7,974 nucleotides of DNA from CAYSBK01 sp964429265 (GCA_964429265.1 CAYSBK010000112.1:1-7974), one strand, 5' to 3'; shown: positions 1 to 7,018, counted from the first letter of the stretch. Notes: generated from the sequence alone by a model not told the origin. Program-made: numbers and translations.

Positions 1-1064
1 GCGGCCAGGCAGTCCTGGGCCTGCTGCCGGGACGTCGGCGGCATATCACGCATAAGAAAATCGCCGTGGAACCCGAGAAGTGCATATGGAATCTCCGGGT
101 CAAGCTGTGCAATGAACGCGGCGATGGCACCGACCTCATCGGCGTCGATGTAGCCCGGCACCAGCAGCGTACTGGCAATTACCGGAGGCGGCTGGGGTCT
201 TTCGTGTATCCGTCTCGCCGCCGCCGCGAAGTTCTCCAGCGTCCGGCGGTTATCCACACCACAAAGTGCACGGTGAATGTTGGGGTCCATCGCCTTGAGG
301 TCGAACTTGACACAGCCGCCGCTTTCCAGCGACACGTTTATCATCTTCTCCAGCAGCCGGGGATTCATCGAGCCGTTCGTCTCCCAGCAGATACGCAGTA
401 TTCTGCCGGGATTTCGACGCCGGGCGAGCCTGGCTGCCGCAAGTGCGTGGGGCAACTGGCAGGAAGGGTCGCCGCCGAAAAAGCAAATACAGGACGTCTC
501 GGGCGTGACCGCTTCGGCAAGCTCGGCGGCGCTGTGCGTGCGGCCGCCGGCTGAACGCCTTCGATAATGCCAATTCTGGCAGAAAAGACAATCGAACGTA
601 CAGGCCTCGTAGAAGACCGCCAGGTTCAGATACCCCACTTCGGCCGTCCTGGTGTACGCCCACTGCGGATAGCCGCTGCCCGTACCCGCCGCACAAACCC
701 AGTCGGCCACGCAGTTCGTGGGAAGTGGATCGTAGTACCAGGAAACAACTGCTTCCGCGGCAGTGCCACCCCGCAGGTGTCCGTTTTCATTGCGGCGGAC
801 GCCGCAGTAACCGCGTCCGCCCAGACCGACCCGGCAGCGGTTGCTGCATCGGTCACAGGCAACACCCTCCGCATCGGCGGGCACCGACCCGGGCAGCCCG
901 AATTCCTGCCGGCTGCGAGCGTGCACCGCGTCGAGCTGCTCAAGGACCGAAGCGCCACCTTTGCGGATGCAATCCGGGCACAGGGACAGTATCTCGGCGA
1001 TTTCCTCTGACGTCCTGCCGCATATTCGGCAGGCAACTACATCGCCCTGATAGTCTCGCCGCAC
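1..1064 (-). CDS. Radical SAM protein, PflA-like (COG1180 type), 3' end outside window
   Basis: This frame is open from a GTG at 1064 to the left window edge, giving at least 354 residues. It carries a radical SAM cluster motif, CTFDCLFCQNW, with Cys155, Cys159 and Cys162 as expected [4Fe-4S] ligands. A GGD motif at about 197-199 stands where GGE is usual, and WETNG lies at about 227-231. The N-terminus is cysteine rich: CRIC (12-15) and CPDC (29-32) resemble a zinc ribbon, followed by CDRCSNRC (70-77) and GYCGVR (85-90), as in PflA-like and AmmeMemoRadiSam-type enzymes. The family cleaves S-adenosylmethionine to a 5'-deoxyadenosyl radical; the substrate here is unknown. The GTG lies one base after the stop of the Hsp20-like gene, implying translational coupling, although no strong Shine-Dalgarno is visible and the start is uncertain. 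No pyruvate formate-lyase, Memo or AMMECR1 gene is visible beside it. Confidence 0.85.
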   Translation of the reverse strand, partial: MRRDYQGDVVACRICGRTSEEIAEILSLCPDCIRKGGASVLEQLDAVHARSRQEFGLPGSVPADAEGVACDRCSNRCRVGLGGRGYCGVRRNENGHLRGGTAAEAVVSWYYDPLPTNCVADWVCAAGTGSGYPQWAYTRTAEVGYLNLAVFYEACTFDCLFCQNWHYRRRSAGGRTHSAAELAEAVTPETSCICFFGGDPSCQLPHALAAARLARRRNPGRILRICWETNGSMNPRLLEKMINVSLESGGCVKFDLKAMDPNIHRALCGVDNRRTLENFAAAARRIHERPQPPPVIASTLLVPGYIDADEVGAIAAFIAQLDPEIPYALLGFHGDFLMRDMPPTSRQQAQDCLA

Positions 1065-1065
1065 C

Positions 1066-1308
1066 CTACTGTACCGGAATCTCTTCGCCCTTGACGGCCC
1101 GGGGCCATTCGATTTCAAGCACACCCGGCTCGACCAGCCTGACCTTTATCTGCTCTTTCTTGACGTGTGGGTTCAGCCGCAGGCGCAGGATATGCGAATC
1201 TTCGGTCCGGCTGTACTTGATTCGACGTCTGGGACCCCAGAACCCGAACCCGAACGGGCCCATATGTACGCCGAAATCCCCGCAGAAGTCCTCAAACTCA
1301 TCCACCAT
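1066..1308 (-). CDS. Very small Hsp20/alpha-crystallin-like protein
   Basis: An 80-residue protein. Residues about 30-70 match alpha-crystallin style: hydrophobic strands around SHILRLRL, then VKKEQIKV (49-56), which is close to the family's VKKEDIKV, then GVLEIEWPR (62-70), like the family's GVLTI/GVLTVTLP stretch. The tail EEIPVQ resembles the I-x-I/V anchor of small heat-shock proteins. A normal alpha-crystallin domain is about 90 residues, so only about half is present. The N-terminus is acidic, then Gly/Phe rich (MGPFGFGFWGP). I chose the ATG at 1308 because GGGGG lies a few bases upstream and because an in-frame GTG at 1413 would add 35 residues with no family similarity across the divergent promoter. 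Small Hsps hold unfolding proteins; whether this half domain does so is unknown. It appears co-transcribed with the radical SAM gene that follows. Confidence 0.7.
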   Translation of the reverse strand: MVDEFEDFCGDFGVHMGPFGFGFWGPRRRIKYSRTEDSHILRLRLNPHVKKEQIKVRLVEPGVLEIEWPRAVKGEEIPVQ

Positions 1309-1352
1309 TCTCGTAACCCCCAATGCCGTTATCGCAAGAAACCACCCCGAGG

Positions 1353-1358
1353 TGACAA
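1353..1358 (-). promoter_or_regulatory. Possible -35 element for the Hsp20/radical SAM pair
   Basis: On the minus strand this reads TTGTCA, five of six matches to the sigma70 -35 consensus. A weak -10-like CGATAA/GATAAC lies 18-19 bases downstream at about 1328-1334, and transcription would begin shortly before the ATG at 1308. The -10 is poor, so this is a weak call. Confidence 0.3.
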
Positions 1359-1385
1359 CCTGCTCCGTTCGAATCGGAGTCCAGG
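1359..1385. repeat. Inverted repeat between divergent promoters; possible operator, or tRNA T-arm look-alike
   Basis: CCTG (1359-1362) pairs with CAGG (1382-1385), and CTCCG (1363-1367) pairs with CGGAG (1375-1379). The two helices are separated by a two-base bulge, and the loop is TTCGAAT. The repeat lies between the candidate leftward and rightward promoters, a typical place for a regulator site. The inner part also fits a tRNA T-arm exactly: five base pairs with a TTCGAAT loop. No matching acceptor, D-arm or anticodon arm is present upstream, so it is not a complete tRNA. Confidence 0.4.
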
Positions 1386-1392
1386 CATACCC

Positions 1393-1421
1393 TTGTACAA
1401 CCCTCGGAGACACCTTATAAT
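1393..1421 (+). promoter_or_regulatory. Sigma70-type promoter for the glycoside hydrolase operon
   Basis: A perfect -10 box, TATAAT, lies at 1416-1421. A partial -35, TTGTAC (three of six matches), lies 17 bases upstream at 1393-1398, the ideal spacing. Transcription would begin near 1428, giving a leader of about 80 bases before the ATG at 1509. The -35 forms part of an 8-base palindrome, TTGTACAA, which with the adjacent inverted repeat suggests that a regulator may assist or block this promoter. Confidence 0.6.
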
Positions 1422-1496
1422 CCCAGCCTGTTAATGGTACGAAAAGCCGGTGAAATCCTGCAAGCCAAATCGCCGGTTGACGGCATCGGTTTAATG

Positions 1497-1502
1497 AAGG
1501 AG
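1497..1502 (+). promoter_or_regulatory. Shine-Dalgarno site fixing the hydrolase start
   Basis: AAGGAG lies six bases before the ATG at 1509. It overlaps another in-frame ATG at 1494, which has no comparable site of its own. This supports 1509 as the start and gives a clean signal peptide at the N-terminus. Confidence 0.75.
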
Positions 1503-1508
1503 CCGACG

Positions 1509-3944
1509 ATGAAAGAAAACAAGAGTGTGAGTTGGTTGTATCGGCGTGCGGCGATAGCGGCCGTGGTCTGTGCCCTGGCTGGGGGTGCTTCGGCTGGGAC
1601 CAGAATGCTCGATTTTTCCCGCTGCGTCGTTGTTACGCCCTCGCAGACCGGCAGCATCGAGCAAGAGGCCATAACCGTGCTGCAGGAAGAGGTCGAAAAG
1701 CGAACGGGCATCAAGCTGAAGATCTCCCACGCCTGGCCCGCGCAGTCCACGGCGGTCATTGCGGTGGGCCTGCAGTCACAGGCCAGGGATTTTGCGGGGC
1801 CATTTGCCTCCGAAGTTGCCGGGAGCGAGATACCGGGCGCCGAAGGCTTTCGCCTGTGGGTTGCCACCCGGCCGCGTACGGCGGCCGTGGTCGCCGGCAA
1901 GGATGCGCGAGGAGTCCTTTACGGCGTGGGCAGACTGCTGCGAAAGATGCGACTGGCGCCGAACCGCATCCAGGTTCCCGCAGGTTTGGATATTCTGACG
2001 GCACCCAAGTACCCGCTGCGCGGACATCAGCTCGGCTATCGGCCCAAGACCAACGCCTACGACGCCTGGTCGGTTGAGCAATTCGAGCAGTACATCCGCG
2101 AGCTCGCACTTTTCGGCACCAACGCCATCGAAATCCTGCCCCCGCGGACCGACGACGACCGCATCAGCAGGCATATGAAGGTCCCGGCTATGGAAATGAT
2201 GCAGCGGTTGTCGGAAATCATCCACCGCTACGGGCTCGACGTGTGGATATGGTATCCCAACGTCGGTGACGACTATGTCAGCCCCGAGGGCATCAAGCGG
2301 GAACTGGCCGAACGCGAGCAAGTGTTCAAGAAGCTCAAGTACATCGACCACATCCTGGTGCCCGGTGGCGACCCGGGACATCTTGACCCGGATGTCTTTT
2401 TCCCCTGGATGGATAAAGTAGCCGAGGTTTTGGAAAAGTATCATCCAAAGGCCAGGATCTGGGTCTCTCCGCAGGCAATGGCCCCGACAAGACAGTGGCT
2501 TGCGTCATTTTACGAGTACGTCAACAAGAAACCGAAATGGCTCGGCGGAGTGGTGTTCGCCCCCTGGATCAAGACGTCCCTGCCGGAAATGCGCCGCGTC
2601 GTGGATAAGGACATCCCCATTCGACGCTACCCGGACATCACCCACAACGTCGCCTGCCAGTATCCCGTTCCGAACTGGGACCTGGCATTTGCGATAACGC
2701 TGCACCGGGAATGCTACAACCCCAGGCCGGTTGCCATGAAGACCATCCACAACGCCTTCGATGAGTACGCCTGCGGTTCGTTGACCTATTCGGAAGGTAT
2801 CAACGATGATATAAACAAGTTCATCTGGACCGACCAGGACTGGGACCCGACTACTGCGGTAATCGAGACGCTGCGGGACTACTGCAGGTTCTTCATCAGC
2901 CCGGAGTACGCCGACGAGCTGGCCCAGGGTTTCATGGCACAGGAGAGAAACTGGGAAGGGCCGCTTGCCGTCAACCAGCAGGTTGACGTTACGTTTCGCC
3001 AGTGGCGCCAGCTTGAAAATCTCCTGCCCGACAAAGCCGAGTCGAACTACCGTTTCCAGATGGGCCTGATGCGGGCTTATTACGACGCTTACATCAAGCG
3101 GCGGCTGATTTACGAAACCGAGCTTGAACAGCAGGCTCTCGAGGTGCTCGAAAGCGCACCGCAAATCGGCTCGCTTGAGGCAATCAAAAGGGCCGAGCGA
3201 ATCCTGCGCAAGGCAAAGGAACAACCCGTCGCCGTTGCTTATAAGCGAAAGTGCGAGGCGCTGGCGGACTCGTTGTTCAAGCTCATAGGCAGCCAGCTAA
3301 CCGTTAAGAAGCATGGCGCCAAGCATCGCACTCGCGGGGCGTTTATGGACGGCATTGATGAGCCGCTGAACAACGCCGCGTGGCTGTTTGCACAATTCGA
3401 ACAGATACGCAAAATCAAGTCGGAGCCTGAAAGGCTAAAAGCGATAGACAAAGTAGTTAATCGTACCAACCCCGGGCCCGGCGGTTTCTACGACAATATG
3501 GGTGCTGTGGGCAGTGAAAAGCGAATTGTAAACGATGTACCGTGGGCCGAGGACCCCGGCACCCTGCGGTCGCCGCGGATCGCCTTTTATTACAAGGTTA
3601 ATCGTCCGGAAGATAAATCGATCCCGCTGGCGTGGAAGAATCAGGCGACGGCCCTGTACGAGACGCCGCTGAAGCTGTACTACGATAACCTCGACCCGGA
3701 GGCAACCTACAAAGTCAGGGTTGCATACACGGGCCGAAGAGGAAAGATGGTCCGTCTCGTCGCCGACGACAAGTACCTTGTGCACGACCTGATTCCCACA
3801 CGGAAACCACCGATACGGGAGTTTCCGATACCGAAGGAAGCCACCGCCGACGGGAAACTGCTGCTGACCTGGACCTGCGGGGAGGGACAGCGAGGCTCAC
3901 AGGTTTCCGAGATATGGCTTATCCGGCAGAACCAGGACGATTGA
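1509..3944 (+). CDS. Secreted multidomain glycoside hydrolase (GH20/GH67-like N-terminal domain, family uncertain)
   Basis: An 811-residue exported protein. The signal peptide has a basic n-region, a hydrophobic AAIAAVVCALAGG core and an ASA cleavage motif near residue 28. Residues about 30-165 look like the alpha/beta domain that precedes the barrel in GH20 and GH67 enzymes, including the typical GKDARGVLYGVGRLLR stretch. From about 165 to 450 the sequence fits a TIM-barrel catalytic region, with PLRGHQ near 169, PGGDPGH at 285-291 and YSEGINDD at 427-434; Glu429 and nearby acids are catalytic candidates by inference only. A helical region follows to about 650. The last 120 residues look beta-rich, like C-terminal domains I recall from planctomycete hydrolases. 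The usual GH20 Asp-Glu pair is not evident, so neither family nor substrate is assigned. It is first in a probable operon with the aldolase, 51 bases downstream, and the dehydrogenase. Confidence 0.75.
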   Translation: MKENKSVSWLYRRAAIAAVVCALAGGASAGTRMLDFSRCVVVTPSQTGSIEQEAITVLQEEVEKRTGIKLKISHAWPAQSTAVIAVGLQSQARDFAGPFASEVAGSEIPGAEGFRLWVATRPRTAAVVAGKDARGVLYGVGRLLRKMRLAPNRIQVPAGLDILTAPKYPLRGHQLGYRPKTNAYDAWSVEQFEQYIRELALFGTNAIEILPPRTDDDRISRHMKVPAMEMMQRLSEIIHRYGLDVWIWYPNVGDDYVSPEGIKRELAEREQVFKKLKYIDHILVPGGDPGHLDPDVFFPWMDKVAEVLEKYHPKARIWVSPQAMAPTRQWLASFYEYVNKKPKWLGGVVFAPWIKTSLPEMRRVVDKDIPIRRYPDITHNVACQYPVPNWDLAFAITLHRECYNPRPVAMKTIHNAFDEYACGSLTYSEGINDDINKFIWTDQDWDPTTAVIETLRDYCRFFISPEYADELAQGFMAQERNWEGPLAVNQQVDVTFRQWRQLENLLPDKAESNYRFQMGLMRAYYDAYIKRRLIYETELEQQALEVLESAPQIGSLEAIKRAERILRKAKEQPVAVAYKRKCEALADSLFKLIGSQLTVKKHGAKHRTRGAFMDGIDEPLNNAAWLFAQFEQIRKIKSEPERLKAIDKVVNRTNPGPGGFYDNMGAVGSEKRIVNDVPWAEDPGTLRSPRIAFYYKVNRPEDKSIPLAWKNQATALYETPLKLYYDNLDPEATYKVRVAYTGRRGKMVRLVADDKYLVHDLIPTRKPPIREFPIPKEATADGKLLLTWTCGEGQRGSQVSEIWLIRQNQDD

Positions 3945-3995
3945 GATTTTCAGCGTTTCAAAAGAACAAAGCAACAATTACGAGAAAGGCTGCTT

Positions 3996-4811
3996 ATGAA
4001 CGGCAATGAACTTGCAGAGGCCCTTCACAGTGGAAAACGGATTTACGGCACGTTGATCACTTCGACCGCGCCTAAGTGGATGGAGGTCCTGGCCGGCCTG
4101 GACATCGACTGCGTTTTCATCGACACCGAGCACATTCCGATGGACTGGCACGAGCTGGGCTGGATGTGTTACGCCTTTCGCGGCATCGGGCTTGCACCGA
4201 TCGTCAGGATACCAAGGCCGGACCCCTTCGAGGCCTGCCGGGTATTCGACCTGGGCGCGGTCGGCATCGTAGCCGCCTACGTCGAAAGCGCCGAACAGGT
4301 CCAGCAGCTGCGCAGCGCCGCGAAACTGCGGCCCTTGAAAGGAAAGAAACTCGATGACGTGCTGGCCGGCCGAGCCGAACTGAAAGGCCCCTTCAAGGAA
4401 TACGTTTCCAAATTCAACGAAGGCAAGGTATTGCTTGTCAATATCGAAAGTGTCCCGGCACTGGAGGCCCTGGACGAAATCCTCGCCGTGCCCGGGCTGG
4501 ACGGCGTGCTGATCGGTCCCCACGATTTGTCCTGCAGCCTAGAAGTCCCGGAAGACTATGATCATCCGCGATTTGCCGAGGCGATGCAGCAGATAATCAC
4601 CAAGGCCAGGGCCAGGAACATCGGAGTCGGCATTCACAACCTTCCGCGAATCGACCAGGAAGTCAAGTGGGCAAAGGCGGGGCTTAACTTGATTCTGCGC
4701 CTTGCCGATATGACGCTGTTTGCCTGCGCCCTCAAGAATGACATTAGCGAGATACGTCGCCGGCTCGGCGAAGAAGTCACCGAAGAAAGACCCGGCGAGG
4801 TCATAATCTAA
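3996..4811 (+). CDS. HpcH/HpaI-type class II aldolase (2-keto-3-deoxy acid aldolase-like)
   Basis: A 271-residue protein close to the usual family length of about 250-270. Family landmarks in order are IDTEH (Asp43, Glu45, His46; the His is the expected base), VRIP (Arg71, carboxylate contact), LGAVGIVAAYVES (87-98), NIES (Glu151) and IGPHDLS (Asp177); Glu151 and Asp177 are the expected divalent metal ligands. These enzymes split 4-hydroxy-2-keto or 2-keto-3-deoxy acids to pyruvate and an aldehyde in the cytoplasm. Two departures stand out: Asn149 where HpaI has Gln, and a changed loop (LRPLKGKKLDDVLAG) where the family usually has a PP-x-G-x-RG segment, so the substrate may differ. AAAGG lies six bases before the ATG. 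The neighbours suggest breakdown of a sugar acid released by the upstream hydrolase. A citrate-lyase-beta-like role is less likely. Confidence 0.85.
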   Translation: MNGNELAEALHSGKRIYGTLITSTAPKWMEVLAGLDIDCVFIDTEHIPMDWHELGWMCYAFRGIGLAPIVRIPRPDPFEACRVFDLGAVGIVAAYVESAEQVQQLRSAAKLRPLKGKKLDDVLAGRAELKGPFKEYVSKFNEGKVLLVNIESVPALEALDEILAVPGLDGVLIGPHDLSCSLEVPEDYDHPRFAEAMQQIITKARARNIGVGIHNLPRIDQEVKWAKAGLNLILRLADMTLFACALKNDISEIRRRLGEEVTEERPGEVII

Positions 4812-4846
4812 GCCGGCACCACCGACGTTGTAAGGAGTCTGAACCT

Positions 4847-5794
4847 ATGAACATCGTGTTTCTCGACGAAAATACCGTAACGCTGGGCGACATTGATTTT
4901 TCGGGCCTGAAGCAACTCGGCTCCTACAAGGGTTACGACAATTCGACCGAAGACCAGGTTATCGAGCGAGCCAAGGAAGCCGACGTGGTCATCGCCAACA
5001 AGGCCCCCATTACCGCACGCGTTATCAGTGAGCTGGCGCGATTGAAGCTGGTAACCGTCGTCGCCACCGGGTACAACAACGTTGACACCAAAGCCGCGAA
5101 GGAAAAGCAACTATGCGTCTGCAATGTCCCCGGCTACGCCACCAAGTCCGTGGCACAGCACACGTTCGCCCTGATCCTCAATTTTGCCACCAGGACCTGT
5201 GCCTACCACAACGACGTCCAGCAGGGCAAATGGCAACAGGCCGAGTCGTTTAACCTGCTGACCTACCCCACTTTTGACCTTGCAGGCAAAACGATAGGTA
5301 TAATAGGTTTCGGCGCGATCGGCAGGGAGGTTGCCCGAATTGCCGAGGCATTTGATATGAAGGTCCTGGCGTACGACGCATTCGGAATCCGAGATGGTGC
5401 TTACCCGAATACGGACCTTGACACGCTGTTGCGGCAGTCCGACGTGGTCACGCTGCACTGCCCCCTTACCAACGAGAATCGAAAAATGATCAACGCCGAG
5501 GCCATAGGCAAGATGAAAAGAAACGCCATACTCATCAATACTGCGCGCGGCCCGCTGATCGATGAAGAGGCCCTGGCCGATGCTCTCAACACCGGCCGAA
5601 TCGCCGGAGCGGGCGTGGACGTGCTTTCCGTCGAACCCCCCAAAGGCGGCAACGTGCTGCTTGAAGCCCGAAACGTCATAGCCACTGCCCACTGTGCCTG
5701 GAGCACCGTCGAGGCCAGGCAAAGGCTCATCGACGAGACCGTTTTGAATATCAAGGCTTTCTTCGAAGGCCGACCTCGCAACGTCGTGGTCTGA
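4847..5794 (+). CDS. D-2-hydroxyacid dehydrogenase (hydroxypyruvate/glyoxylate reductase-like)
   Basis: A 315-residue NAD(P)-dependent dehydrogenase of normal family length. The Rossmann motif GFGAIG lies at 154-159, with Asp177 at the end of the next strand, which favours NADH over NADPH. The catalytic residues are in place: Arg234 in NTARGPLID, Glu263 in DVLSVEPP and His282 in AHCAW. The His-x-x-Trp arrangement is common in glycerate dehydrogenase/hydroxypyruvate reductase relatives. The N-terminal substrate domain includes VVATGYNNVD (71-80). The enzyme reduces 2-keto acids to D-2-hydroxy acids, or the reverse; with the aldolase upstream, hydroxypyruvate or a similar product is a reasonable but unproven substrate. 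The Shine-Dalgarno AAGGAG (4832-4837) is nine bases from the ATG, and the gene lies 35 bases after the aldolase. It is the last gene of the rightward run. Confidence 0.9.
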   Translation: MNIVFLDENTVTLGDIDFSGLKQLGSYKGYDNSTEDQVIERAKEADVVIANKAPITARVISELARLKLVTVVATGYNNVDTKAAKEKQLCVCNVPGYATKSVAQHTFALILNFATRTCAYHNDVQQGKWQQAESFNLLTYPTFDLAGKTIGIIGFGAIGREVARIAEAFDMKVLAYDAFGIRDGAYPNTDLDTLLRQSDVVTLHCPLTNENRKMINAEAIGKMKRNAILINTARGPLIDEEALADALNTGRIAGAGVDVLSVEPPKGGNVLLEARNVIATAHCAWSTVEARQRLIDETVLNIKAFFEGRPRNVVV

Positions 5795-5876
5795 AACCGC
5801 CCCAGATCGAAACTTGTTTTACTGCTGGTCTTTGCGTGTTGCGGGCCGGCGGCTGACGACGTGCAGTGCCGTGGCC
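5795..5876. other. Convergent intergenic junction without a clear terminator
   Basis: This 82-base gap separates the rightward dehydrogenase from the leftward peptidase. It contains GC-rich stretches such as GGGCCGGCGGC, but I found no stem followed by a T-run on either strand. Read-through or factor-dependent termination is possible. Confidence 0.5.
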
Positions 5877-6962
5877 TCAGTCCAATTTCAGGAAGGACGC
5901 CGACGACTGCAACCGGCTGCTCAGGATGCGACAGCCCGTCTCGGTCACCTCAACATCGTCCTCTATCCGAATGCCGAATTTACCCGGAACATACACCGCC
6001 GGCTCGATGGTGAAAATCATCCCGGGCCGGAGTTTTTCCTTGCTGTTCTTTGCGATTACCGGCAGCTCGTGCACCTCCAGGCCAAGCCCGTGTCCGGTAC
6101 CGTGCCGGTAAACGGTCAGCCCCGAGCTTTCTACAACGGTGCGCGCGGCGGCATCGACCTCGGATGCACTTACGCCGGGACCCACGGCACTGATAGCCGC
6201 CGCCTGAGCCCTGCGAACCACGTCGTATGCTTGCTGGTAGAGCTTGCCGACCCGGCCGACCACGAAACACCTGGTTACATCACAACAGTAACCCTTGTAC
6301 CTGACGCCGAAATCTATCAGGCCGGTGTCGTTCTTCTTCAGTTTTCTCCGTCCAGGCCGGTGGTGAGGGCGTGATGCATTTGCTCCGAACGCCACTATCG
6401 TCGCAAAGCTGGTGCCGTAGCCGGTGCTGCATATCTCGTAGTCGACCGCAGCGGCAACTTCGCTCTCGGTCACACCGGGCCGTATCCGCAAAATCACCTT
6501 GTCGAGTACCTCCGCCGCGATAACCGCAGCCCGCCTGATCGCCGCCGCTTCGTGTGAATCCTTGACCGCCCGGCAGTCCTCGACGATACGATGAACCACC
6601 TTTACCTTTCGTCGCAGCTTTTTCTCCAGCTCGCGATGCTCGGCCAACGACGTGCCGTCTTCCAGGGCGACGGATGCTCGTTGTTTCAGGCCGCCGACGA
6701 CCGCGGCAACCGCTTCAGCAATCGGCCCCGAACGCTCGACTATCCTGCAGCCCACGCACTCGCAGCGTGCCTGTTCGGTGTAGCGCCCATCTGTTACCAG
6801 ATAAACGCCTCGGGTCGATACCACGGCCCAACTGTCATCGCCGCAAAAACCCGTCAGGTACGTAACGTTGGCAGGGCTGGTCACAACCAGTACGTCAAGG
6901 TTTTTGCCGCGCAAAGCTCTTCTGACGGCTCGAAGTCGGCTCTTGAAAGCCGCATCATCCAT
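5877..6962 (-). CDS. M24 family Xaa-Pro aminopeptidase/dipeptidase
   Basis: A 361-residue metallopeptidase, typical in length for the short bacterial aminopeptidase P/prolidase group. The N-terminal creatinase-like domain spans about 1-130, including SPANVTYLTGF (29-39) and LVTDGRY (55-61). The pita-bread catalytic domain follows with the full two-metal ligand set: Asp217 (LIDFG), Asp228 (CCDVTRCF), His291 (GTGHGLG), Glu320 (FTIEPAVY) and Glu334 (GIRIEDD). His200 and His298 fit the supporting histidines. It should remove an N-terminal residue before proline, or split X-Pro dipeptides, in the cytoplasm; which of the two cannot be told. No signal peptide is present. I chose the ATG at 6962, with AAGGG seven bases upstream, over a TTG at 6995 that would add 11 unremarkable residues. 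It stands alone, facing the sugar operon, and a link to it is not evident. Confidence 0.93.
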   Translation of the reverse strand: MDDAAFKSRLRAVRRALRGKNLDVLVVTSPANVTYLTGFCGDDSWAVVSTRGVYLVTDGRYTEQARCECVGCRIVERSGPIAEAVAAVVGGLKQRASVALEDGTSLAEHRELEKKLRRKVKVVHRIVEDCRAVKDSHEAAAIRRAAVIAAEVLDKVILRIRPGVTESEVAAAVDYEICSTGYGTSFATIVAFGANASRPHHRPGRRKLKKNDTGLIDFGVRYKGYCCDVTRCFVVGRVGKLYQQAYDVVRRAQAAAISAVGPGVSASEVDAAARTVVESSGLTVYRHGTGHGLGLEVHELPVIAKNSKEKLRPGMIFTIEPAVYVPGKFGIRIEDDVEVTETGCRILSSRLQSSASFLKLD

Positions 6963-6969
6963 TTCAAGT

Positions 6970-6974
6970 CCCTT
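6970..6974 (-). promoter_or_regulatory. Shine-Dalgarno site fixing the M24 peptidase start
   Basis: AAGGG on the minus strand lies seven bases before the ATG at 6962. This places the start at MDDAAFKSRL rather than at the upstream in-frame TTG at 6995. Confidence 0.65.
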
Positions 6975-7018
6975 CAAGACTACGCCCACGGCCAAGAGAG
7001 GCTACCTGTGCGGCCGCA

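Noticed and set aside
250..696. Minus-strand open frame of 148 codons
   Set aside because: It overlaps the radical SAM gene in another frame and has Arg-rich, low-complexity composition. The radical SAM frame carries all the motifs.
1310..1387. Complete tRNA ending in the T-arm-like hairpin
   Set aside because: The 5' acceptor strand, D-arm, anticodon arm and CCA are missing, so only the T-arm resemblance remains.
1309..1413. 35-residue N-terminal extension of the Hsp20-like protein from a GTG at 1413
   Set aside because: It has no family similarity and would run through the divergent promoter region. The ATG at 1308 has a G-rich ribosome site.
725..1420. Plus-strand open frame of 231 codons
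   Set aside because: It lies antisense to the radical SAM and Hsp20-like genes, with no recognisable protein features.
1434..1508. Earlier in-frame ATGs (1434, 1494) for the hydrolase
   Set aside because: They lack a good ribosome site and would bury the signal peptide. AAGGAG is correctly placed for 1509.
1428..1508. Possible riboswitch in the hydrolase leader
   Set aside because: It contains repeated GCCGGT and a small GCCG/CGGC hairpin, but at about 80 bases it is too short and lacks the conserved cores of known classes.
2505..3224. Long minus-strand open frame inside the hydrolase gene
   Set aside because: It is a mirror of the hydrolase coding frame in GC-rich DNA, with no motifs of its own.
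5111..5722. Long minus-strand open frame inside the dehydrogenase gene
   Set aside because: It is antisense to a dehydrogenase that carries every catalytic motif, and has no independent features.
5814..6374. Plus-strand open frame across the convergent junction and the peptidase
   Set aside because: It lies mostly antisense to the M24 peptidase catalytic domain and has no recognisable domain.
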